NCBI GenBank assembly: GCA_934427095.1 | Contig: CAKRYM010000026.1 | Location: 1-12,005 of the forward strand | DNA from: an uncultured Bacillota bacterium | Lineage (GTDB): Bacteria; Bacillota; Dehalobacteriia; UBA4068 | Length of the DNA stretch: 12,005 nt | Direction of reading: 5' to 3' | Program-made: the position numbers and the translations under genes | Shown here: positions 8,101 to 12,005 of the stretch, piece after piece | How positions within the stretch are numbered: the stretch's first letter is position 1 | Layout of the letters: each line of letters opens with the position of its first letter | Notes under the pieces: model-generated | The model's database searches: none | Seen by the model: the letters and a program-made list of their open reading frames with translations, nothing else | Told to the model about the DNA's origin: nothing

Positions 8101-8899
8101 AGAAGGTATAGCCCTGGGTATCGATTTCGCCGCCGGTGATCAGAATCGGAGCGCTATAGGCTTCAATACCGCCGCCCTGGGAAATAATTTCCCCACCGCT
8201 GATCTCCATTTTTCCACTACCATTATTGCTAATGGCATAATCGGAATATTTCTGTTCCACGATACCATCGGTCATGGTAAAGGTAGCATTGGTGTTCACG
8301 TAAATGGCCTCTGTATAACCAGTTTCGTTAATCACCTTGCCGCCTTCCATGGTGAAATCCGCGTTGCTGTTGACAAAGACCGCCTGATTAGAACCACTGT
8401 AGTTTACAATGGTACCTTCCGTAAGCAGGCCTTTGGCATCACTATTCAGGAACAGGGCGCAACCATGTCTAGTATAATCCTCTAAAGTACCGCCATTCAT
8501 GGTGAAGGAGCCGCCAACATAGATCAAATCATCAGAACTGGAGCTTCCTTCATTGGTAATTTTACCGGTACCCTGTCTATCCTCAATAGTGAGGCCACCA
8601 GTGCTCTGGACATAGAACACTTCCGTGCCCTCAGCGGTAATGGTATAACCGTTCAAATCTAAGACCAAAGCCTTTTTGGGCGTTTCCGGACGTTCGCTTG
8701 CCCAGCTGCCAATGGTCGTTTCGCTGGTCACGGTTACGTTCGTGGTCAAGCGGTAGGTACCGCTGCTGGGCAGACTGCTATCGCTGGTCCAGTCGGCGTA
8801 TTCTTCGTCAGCAAAAGCGCCGCTGACAGGAATCATCACCAAAGCCAGAGCCAAGGCAACCAACAGAACGCCCCAAAAACGAATTCCTGTTTTCTGCAT
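5153..8899 (-). CDS. Secreted SLH-anchored surface protein with beta-helix and InlB-type repeats
   Basis: The 1248-aa exported protein has a Sec signal peptide (1-30, probable cut after AFA). Two long regions of short beta-strand repeats follow (about 70-360 and 430-900), with frequent FTMxGG, ISGG and TIEN patterns typical of right-handed parallel beta-helices (pectin lyase-like fold). YVTLAEAIAAL (394-404) marks a new module. An InlB/Flg_new-type repeat (about 907-975, VTFDSNGG to GYTFEGW) and a second beta domain (about 988-1065, GYELDDLTV) come next. Three SLH domains close it (1072-1134, 1135-1194, 1195-1248) with RAE, RGE and RGE motifs, which in this family bind secondary cell-wall polymer. 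The protein is therefore surface-attached, with a possible adhesin or glycan-binding role; no catalytic residues could be assigned. The start is ATG 8899, behind AAGGAGG at 8 nt. An in-frame ATG at 8998 falls at the predicted transcription start and lacks a ribosome site. The gene is monocistronic. Confidence 0.93.
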   Translation of the reverse strand: MQKTGIRFWGVLLVALALALVMIPVSGAFADEEYADWTSDSSLPSSGTYRLTTNVTVTSETTIGSWASERPETPKKALVLDLNGYTITAEGTEVFYVQSTGGLTIEDRQGTGKITNEGSSSSDDLIYVGGSFTMNGGTLEDYTRHGCALFLNSDAKGLLTEGTIVNYSGSNQAVFVNSNADFTMEGGKVINETGYTEAIYVNTNATFTMTDGIVEQKYSDYAISNNGSGKMEISGGEIISQGGGIEAYSAPILITGGEIDTQGYTFFVRYLEIAPEKDEDLVINSASSVVYSLSDSPITISGGVISAPSLCAEYTANDNTTLEISGGQFTVDAVRENEGDSNTEITIYGGTYQNSQGAVVEVDNYTAPGVTQDENGNVVLDKTTTVAIVDGKPYVTLAEAIAALEDDSVMEILPGEWDVTTYRENDSATYGSNFIIDKDGVTIKAYDETDKPVLYGFSNKYSGGVGDEGINGQDTIYVSGSDVTLENLVIMPLGGQGAITFDTQKTVEVAAGATGFSMTGCETLPNTMGENSMASRSGLIHVSTNDATIEGNTFGTETTVCSGWDGASADYTQPLGFFVLDVSGNTWADQDIASHTDGIVVVDDVVYVNHAVALQQAVNDAELSGKTITLTKNLALASPLEISQDVKIDGANHTLTCAADGIAIKADLDSLSIANLTISGEPLAEGEKVVEGIGTNMGLGTYGAYWGVADLDLYNVTIENFNYGIYFGKDPANSLPVDQLNNNPVSITAEKLTVQDCYVKGVYGEKFTETSFTECKFLNNGNNPDLIDDSCAFLKPYLCGVDINLKRGQYEDISFIDCVFEGNGANDGTALLIKARDDKDLAGEEPTSLVGVTVDGCEFINNNEVNSQGEPMGPIILGEPGKDNKSPINVSIQPDVKVSSNLDTAAVVIVTFDSNGGEPEFAPMYVGVDKSFNLPAAPERDGYTFEGWSNGKKSFDAGEEISVDKATEFVAQWKFIPNVGGNDNGSEYKISTTIDGNGSVAVTPKWADKGDDVTIIVNPDQGYELDDLTVKDKDGDTIRVKDEGDNRYTFTMPNGRVYVEVSFKATAEAGESLFSDVAVGAYYYDSVQWAVKQGVTTGATATTFAPDRTCTRAEAVTFLWRAAGMPQPSNANNPFTDIDASDYYYNAVLWAVEKGITTGASTTTFSPDQTCIRGEIVTFLYRLDGTPALTSTENPFLDVEESDYNYNAVLWALAEKVTNGTSTTTFSPDKACSRGEIVTFLYNYYMGE
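5180..5608 (-). repeat. 183-bp periodic repeats encoding the SLH domains
   Basis: The three SLH domains are still similar at DNA level. The string GAAGGTCACGATTTCCCC occurs at 5180 and 5363, and a diverged copy, GAAGGTGACGG, at 5546, exactly 183 bp apart each time. The shared segment continues through the GGTGGTAGT region. This is domain duplication within the gene, not a mobile repeat. Confidence 0.75.
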
Positions 8900-8932
8900 A
8901 TGTTTTTCCTCCTTAAAAATTTTTATCTTTGG

Positions 8933-8986
8933 GTGGTTTGGCGCTTTCTTTGCCCAAGGGTTACCCCAAAAAGCAACCAAGACCAC
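8933..8986 (-). promoter_or_regulatory. Structured 5' leader of the SLH protein mRNA
   Basis: The predicted transcript starts near 8997, leaving about 97 untranslated nt. Within it GTGGTCTTGG (8977-8986) can pair with CCAAACCAC (8933-8941) with one bulged C, enclosing further short complementarities (TTGC/GCAA, GGGT/ACCC). The ribosome site is outside the hairpin. No known riboswitch class was recognised; mRNA stabilisation is one inferred role. Confidence 0.35.
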
Positions 8987-9003
8987 ACACAGGTTCATCC
9001 TGA

Positions 9004-9032
9004 ATTATAGCAGGAAGGACCTGGAAAAGCAA
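9004..9032 (-). promoter_or_regulatory. Promoter of the SLH surface protein gene
   Basis: A perfect -10 TATAAT (9004-9009) has an upstream TGC making it an extended -10. It is 17 nt from a -35 TTGCTT (9027-9032). It sits just past the terminator of the small membrane protein gene, so transcription is independent. The form suits a highly expressed envelope protein. Confidence 0.75.
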
Positions 9033-9071
9033 ACTTTTTTGCCCCTTTTCCCAAAAAGAGAAAAAAAAAAA

Positions 9072-9114
9072 CAGGAAACCCGCCGGCTTATAGCCGAAAA
9101 TGGCGGGCTTCCTG
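9072..9114 (-). terminator. Intrinsic terminator overlapping the end of the small membrane protein gene
   Basis: CAGGAAGCCCGCC (9102-9114) pairs with GGCGGGTTTCCTG (9072-9084) with one G-T pair, and an 11-T tract follows at 9061-9071. The loop contains a second small hairpin (CGGCTATAAGCCG). The gene's TAA stop (9088-9090) lies in that loop, so the last codons form the 5' arm. Confidence 0.88.
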
Positions 9115-9378
9115 CACAGAACGACGATAACGATACCAATTCATGGCCAAAGTGGCGAGGAAAAACCCCGCAAAAGCCAAAATATAGGCAAGGGGAGCCT
9201 TTGGTGTGGCCAAAAAATAATCCCCGCATACCCATAAGGCCGCAAAAATCAAGGCCATGCCCAAAGCATCCAACAAACAAAGGCCCAAAGCAGAGCTTCG
9301 TCCTTGGGGCGTATCGTCCGTGGGAAGCTTCTTTTTCATTAATACCGTGCGGGTATGATCCGCCAGAAAATTGCGCAT
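9088..9378 (-). CDS. Small two-helix membrane protein, family not recognised
   Basis: The 96-aa protein has a polar, basic N-terminus (MRNFLADHTRTVLMKKK), then two hydrophobic segments: about 36-60 (LCLLDALGMALIFAALWVCG) and about 66-83 (AYILAFAGFFLATLAMNW). A basic tail (RYRRSVQEARHFRL) closes it, which by the positive-inside rule would put both ends in the cytoplasm. The start at 9378 follows AAAGGA at a normal distance; an upstream in-frame ATG at 9411 lacks such a site. No known domain was recognised and no function is proposed. It lies between the TRAP operon terminator and the surface-protein promoter, with no convincing promoter of its own seen, so read-through from the TRAP operon is possible. 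The last codons overlap the terminator stem. Confidence 0.65.
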   Translation of the reverse strand: MRNFLADHTRTVLMKKKLPTDDTPQGRSSALGLCLLDALGMALIFAALWVCGDYFLATPKAPLAYILAFAGFFLATLAMNWYRYRRSVQEARHFRL

Positions 9379-9463
9379 AAAGTCCGTCCTTTCTCCTGTA
9401 AACCAGGGCATATGTTTTTATTCGCCCCCAAGGGACAGAAATCCTTTTCCCCTTAGCAAGGAG

Positions 9464-9499
9464 AAAACCCGGCCGCCCTGGAAGGGCAGGGCAGCCGGG
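9464..9499 (-). terminator. Terminator of the TRAP operon
   Basis: On the minus strand CCCGGCTGCCCTG (9487-9499) pairs with CAGGGCGGCCGGG (9468-9480) over 13 bp with one T-G pair and a 6-nt loop, followed by TTTTCTCCTT. It lies about 80 nt after the dctM stop. Confidence 0.82.
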
Positions 9500-9509
9500 C
9501 CAAAGGAGC

Positions 9510-9530
9510 TTTGACCGGATGTCGGTCAAA
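9510..9530 (-). repeat. Extra hairpin between dctM and its terminator
   Basis: TTTGACCG (9510-9517) and CGGTCAAA (9523-9530) are perfect 8-bp arms around 5 nt. A second pair, GAAATAGG (9545-9552) and CCTATTTC (9579-9586), brackets the dctM stop codon. Neither has a T-tract; they may protect the mRNA 3' end or be chance. Confidence 0.4.
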
Positions 9531-9579
9531 TATATAATAAGGAAGAAATAGGAGATTTCGTTGTCGATTTCCTGTTTGC

Positions 9580-10866
9580 CTATTTCATCAGCAAATTGGG
9601 CAAGAACAGGGAAATGGAAGGAACATAAGTAATCAACATTAGCACCGCAATACAGCAGGCCAAGGCGGCGATCAACCATTTACTGATTTCCCCCAAGCCA
9701 ACCTGGCCTAAGCGTAAGGCCACGAAGAGGTTGACGCCAACTGGCGGCGTACACATACCGATAACCAAGTTCACTACCATGATGCAGCCGAAGTGAATGG
9801 GGTCTACACCCAAACCCTGGACCACGGGCAGGAACAAGGGCGTCAGAATGATGATGGCAGACAGGGTTTCCATAACGCAGCCCACAAAGAGCAGGAAGAT
9901 GTTAATCATCATCAGGACAACCCATTTCTGGGTGGAGATGCTCAAGATGAATTCTGCCAAAAGGGTGGGCACCATTTCCAAAGTGAGCAGACGTCCAAAG
10001 GCCATAGCGCCGCAGGCGATAATGGAAATGGAACCAATGGTCATGCAGGTGGGCTTGAAGGTCTTCCAGAGATCCTTGAACTTCAGCTCACGATAAATGA
10101 ACAGGGAAACGATCAGGCCGTAGTCCGTGGCCACGATAGCGGCTTCGGTAGGCGTGAAGATACCGGAATAAATGCCGCCCAAAATAATGACCGGAAACAG
10201 GAAAGCCCAAACAGCGCTGTCCCGCCAATTCTTGGCTTTGCTGACGTCGATTTCCGATTTGCCGCCAAAGTCAAATTTCTTGGAGCAATAAATGACGTAG
10301 AAAATTAAGGCCAAGCCCATGAGCACGCCAGGCACAATGCCGGACATGAACAAGGAGGAAATGGACTGCTGCGCTACAACGCCGTACATAATAAAGGAAA
10401 GAGAGGGCGGAATAATGGGGCCCAAGGCACCGGCCGTGGCGACCAAGGCCGCGGAGAAGCCCTTATTATACCCATCTTTCGCCATAGCCGGCAAGAGAAT
10501 ACCGCCAATGGCCGCGCAGGTAGCAGGACCAGAACCAGAAATGGCCGCAAAAATCATGCAAGCCACAACCGCGGCAATACCCAAAGCGCCGGGAATGCCT
10601 TTCATCAAACGTAAGCAGGCATTGACCAAGCGACGGGAAATACCGCCGGTGAGCATAATATCCCCGGCCAAGCAGAAGAAGGGGATGGCTAACAGGGGGG
10701 TGGAGTCCAAAGCAGCGGTAAAGGACTGAATGACCATATTCATGGCCGCCACATCGCCATTTTGGAACAGGGAAAGGCAGGCATAACCAACGGAGGCCAC
10801 ACCAAGGGAAAGTGCAATGGGGATATTAAAGAACAACGCAATCACGAAAAAGAGCAATACCAACAT
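9580..10866 (-). CDS. dctM: TRAP transporter large permease subunit (DctM family)
   Basis: The 428-aa polytopic inner-membrane protein is the transport subunit of a tripartite ATP-independent periplasmic (TRAP) system, which uses the Na+ gradient to import organic acids delivered by a binding protein. It has the usual length and hydrophobic pattern of separate (unfused) DctM proteins. Conserved elements are GSGPATCAAIGG (111-122), GALGPIIPPS (146-155), GIFTPTEAA (235-243) and MCTPPVGVN (371-379). In structurally known relatives the first and last of these lie in re-entrant hairpins near the Na+/substrate site. The start follows AGGAGG at 9 nt, and that ribosome site overlaps the dctQ stop codon 13 nt upstream, implying translational coupling and balanced Q:M synthesis. 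Substrate is unknown: C4-dicarboxylates, sialic acid and keto acids are all used by this family. Confidence 0.95.
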   Translation of the reverse strand: MLVLLFFVIALFFNIPIALSLGVASVGYACLSLFQNGDVAAMNMVIQSFTAALDSTPLLAIPFFCLAGDIMLTGGISRRLVNACLRLMKGIPGALGIAAVVACMIFAAISGSGPATCAAIGGILLPAMAKDGYNKGFSAALVATAGALGPIIPPSLSFIMYGVVAQQSISSLFMSGIVPGVLMGLALIFYVIYCSKKFDFGGKSEIDVSKAKNWRDSAVWAFLFPVIILGGIYSGIFTPTEAAIVATDYGLIVSLFIYRELKFKDLWKTFKPTCMTIGSISIIACGAMAFGRLLTLEMVPTLLAEFILSISTQKWVVLMMINIFLLFVGCVMETLSAIIILTPLFLPVVQGLGVDPIHFGCIMVVNLVIGMCTPPVGVNLFVALRLGQVGLGEISKWLIAALACCIAVLMLITYVPSISLFLPNLLMK

Positions 10867-10879
10867 GATGTGTCACCTC

Positions 10880-11512
10880 CTATTCTTGTTTTTCTGTGAT
10901 AGATTCTACTGCAGCGGATTCGTCCAGGGCTTCTCTTTCCTGGGCGGCTTTGATGGCTTCTTCCGCTTCGTCAACTTCTTTGATGTCATTGCCCAAATAA
11001 ATCATGATCAACCGCTGAATGCAGCGGATACCGATCAACACATGGGAAAGAGGCGTAATGGCGTAAACCGCACCCATGGGCAGCTTCAAGCCCAAGGAAA
11101 TATTGCCCATGGCAAAGTTGAGCTTCACCATATCAATACCGAATTTCACCATAAAACCGCAATAAATAATGATAAGGACTAAACCAAGAACCACCACTGC
11201 AGGACGGATCTTTTTGGGGAACACGGCCATGCAGGCATCTACCTTAATGTGGGCATTATGCAGAATCGCATAACTAACGGTGATCAGGGTAAACCAAATG
11301 TACATATAGCGGGAAATTTCTTCCGACCAAGTATTGCCGCCATTGAAGATAAAGCGCTGCACAATCTGGAAAGTCATGCAGATCAGCATGGCAAAAAGCA
11401 AAGCAACGCCGAATTCCGCTTCGATCTTATTATACCAAGCATTCACATCCACCACTTTACGGAGGAAGGATTCACCTGGCTTTTTGCGTTTTCCCGCAAG
11501 TTGAGTTGCCAT
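10880..11512 (-). CDS. dctQ: TRAP transporter small permease subunit (DctQ family)
   Basis: The 210-aa membrane protein is the small subunit that forms the membrane complex with DctM and helps dock the binding protein. Four hydrophobic segments are at about 34-54, 68-86, 104-124 and 145-172. The family signature is clear: RFIFNGGNTWSEEISRYMYI (53-72), with the W-x-EE-x-x-RY core. Residues 175-210 form an unusually long acidic tail (DEAEEAIKAAQEREALDESA and on), likely helical and cytoplasmic; many DctQ proteins stop soon after the fourth helix. The start has AGGAGG 5 nt upstream. It lies between dctP and dctM; the gap to dctP is 185 nt, to dctM 13 nt. Confidence 0.93.
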   Translation of the reverse strand: MATQLAGKRKKPGESFLRKVVDVNAWYNKIEAEFGVALLFAMLICMTFQIVQRFIFNGGNTWSEEISRYMYIWFTLITVSYAILHNAHIKVDACMAVFPKKIRPAVVVLGLVLIIIYCGFMVKFGIDMVKLNFAMGNISLGLKLPMGAVYAITPLSHVLIGIRCIQRLIMIYLGNDIKEVDEAEEAIKAAQEREALDESAAVESITEKQE

Positions 11513-11542
11513 AGGGACCTCCTATTGTATTCACATTACCTC

Positions 11543-11691
11543 TGACCAGGGCGTTCCATTTCCCTAGGTCAAGTCAAACAAAAGTCGATTGTTGTTGTCA
11601 AGCAACCGCGTACCCCCAGGGAAAGGGGGGTACGCAGCGCTTGATGCGCACCTCGTACAAATCGAGGTAAGATGAGAGGCGGTAACTCTCA
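11543..11691 (-). promoter_or_regulatory. Hairpin-rich dctP-dctQ spacer
   Basis: The gap holds a series of stem-loops. TGAGAG/CTCTCA is at 11673-11691, ACCTCG/CGAGGT at 11650-11668 and GCGC/GCGC at 11637-11649. A perfect 10-bp GCGTACCCCC/GGGGGTACGC is at 11608-11635. TGACC(T)AGGG/CCCTGGTCA (11543-11571) lies just before the dctQ ribosome site. None has a T-tract, so they are not ordinary terminators. A likely role is stabilising dctP mRNA or setting the dctP:dctQM ratio. Confidence 0.55.
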
Positions 11692-11697
11692 AGTTTG

Positions 11698-12005
11698 TTA
11701 TTCTTGGGTTGCTTCTTCAGCGCCTTCTTCAGCGCCTTCTTCAGCGGCTTCACCTGCGCCCTGGCCGGAACGGTATTCTTCCAACAGGGACAAGGTCAAT
11801 TCCATGCATTCATCCCCAACAAAGCTGTAATCATCGCGCATCCACTGGGTAGCGTCTTTGAAGGGCTGCAGTTCTTCTTCGGTGTATTCGATGACGCCGC
11901 CGGCAACCAAGCCGTCTTTGTACATCTGAATGGTGTCCGCAGATTCCTGAGCACGGTTAGCGCGGATGGCTTCGTCATAGATGGCCATACCTTCATCAAA
12001 GATCT
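11698..12005 (-). CDS. dctP: TRAP transporter solute-binding protein (DctP family), C-terminal part
   Basis: The last 101 residues are visible; the gene continues past the right edge, so no start or signal peptide can be seen. The visible part has the helical C-terminus expected of family 7 extracytoplasmic binding proteins (IQMYKDGLVAGGVIEYTEEE, then LQPFKDATQWM and LTLSLLEEYRSG). Its position directly upstream of dctQ and dctM supports the call. Such proteins capture the substrate outside the membrane and hand it to DctQM. The end is odd: after EYRSGQGAGE come repeated A-E-E-G units (GAEEGAEEATQE), an acidic low-complexity tail encoded by a 12-bp tandem repeat. The fold would be complete before the tail. 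Confidence 0.82.
   Translation of the reverse strand, partial: IFDEGMAIYDEAIRANRAQESADTIQMYKDGLVAGGVIEYTEEELQPFKDATQWMRDDYSFVGDECMELTLSLLEEYRSGQGAGEAAEEGAEEGAEEATQE
11712..11747. repeat. 12-bp tandem repeat in the dctP 3' end
   Basis: CTTCTTCAGCGC occurs at 11712-11723 and 11724-11735, then as CTTCTTCAGCGG at 11736-11747: three in-phase copies encoding A-E-E-G units. Such a repeat can change length in 4-residue steps without breaking the frame. Confidence 0.85.

Noticed and set aside
6941..8485. A 514-codon open frame on the plus strand, opposite the beta-helix region
   Set aside because: It is antisense to a well-supported gene with signal peptide, SLH domains and a strong ribosome site. 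Its product is an uneven mixture rich in His, Ile, Phe and Gly with no domain, as expected from a shadow of repetitive coding sequence, and no strong ribosome site precedes it.
9005..9679. A 224-codon minus-strand frame overlapping the small membrane protein gene and the end of dctM
   Set aside because: It runs through two terminators and a promoter, has no clear ribosome site, and its sequence is low-complexity Phe/Gly/Cys/Ser without a recognisable domain.
9793..10729. Plus-strand open frames opposite dctM
   Set aside because: They are antisense to a clear DctM protein, have no recognisable domains and show no promoter or ribosome site.
11712..11747. Short tandem repeats considered as a CRISPR or iteron array
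   Set aside because: Units are 12 bp, contiguous without spacers, and in frame inside a coding sequence.

Overview
The window looks like chromosomal DNA from an anaerobic member of the Bacillota (Firmicutes), in Clostridia or possibly Negativicutes. The reasons are strong AGGAGG-type ribosome binding sites, compact intrinsic terminators with U-tracts, a cell-surface protein ending in three SLH domains, a sodium-dependent amino-acid symporter of the bacterial NSS type, and a TRAP transporter. Genus cannot be fixed from the sequence. Almost everything is on the minus strand; only one gene, a glycosyltransferase, is on the plus strand.

Region by region. Bases 1-177 hold no gene but carry a well-formed minus-strand promoter firing off the left edge. 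Bases 178-327 are a self-contained tRNA-Val(GAC) unit with promoter, encoded CCA and terminator. Bases 350-2021 are a monocistronic NSS symporter with promoter and terminator. Bases 2148-3376 are an orphan GT4-type glycosyltransferase with its own terminator. Bases 3437-4995 are a two-gene minus-strand unit: a MarR-family regulator whose promoter -10 lies in a perfect inverted repeat (a likely self-operator), overlapping a FUSC-like multi-pass membrane protein that is broken by a +1 frameshift at a T4 tract next to an 11-bp perfect inverted repeat.

Bases 5064-9032 are a large secreted surface protein of about 1248 aa (signal peptide, beta-helix modules, InlB/Flg_new-type repeats, three SLH domains) with an extended -10 promoter, a structured 5' leader of about 100 nt and a long hairpin terminator. 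Bases 9072-9378 are a small two-helix membrane protein of unknown family whose stop codon sits in the loop of its own terminator. Bases 9464-12005 are a TRAP transporter operon in the order dctP (partial, runs off the right edge), dctQ, dctM, ending in a strong terminator. The dctP-dctQ gap is packed with hairpins.

How they fit together: the TRAP system (SBP plus the DctQ/DctM membrane pair) and the NSS symporter are both ion-driven uptake systems for small organic solutes. The SLH protein is an envelope-anchored exoprotein, and the MarR/FUSC pair looks like a self-repressed export or stress module. No sign of phage, insertion sequence, CRISPR or defence system was seen. I did not find a clearly new multi-gene system. 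The items most worth a second look are the disrupted FUSC gene with its hairpin, the MarR operator, the structured dctP-dctQ spacer, the repeat-encoded acidic tail of DctP, and the NSS protein lacking the usual gate arginine.
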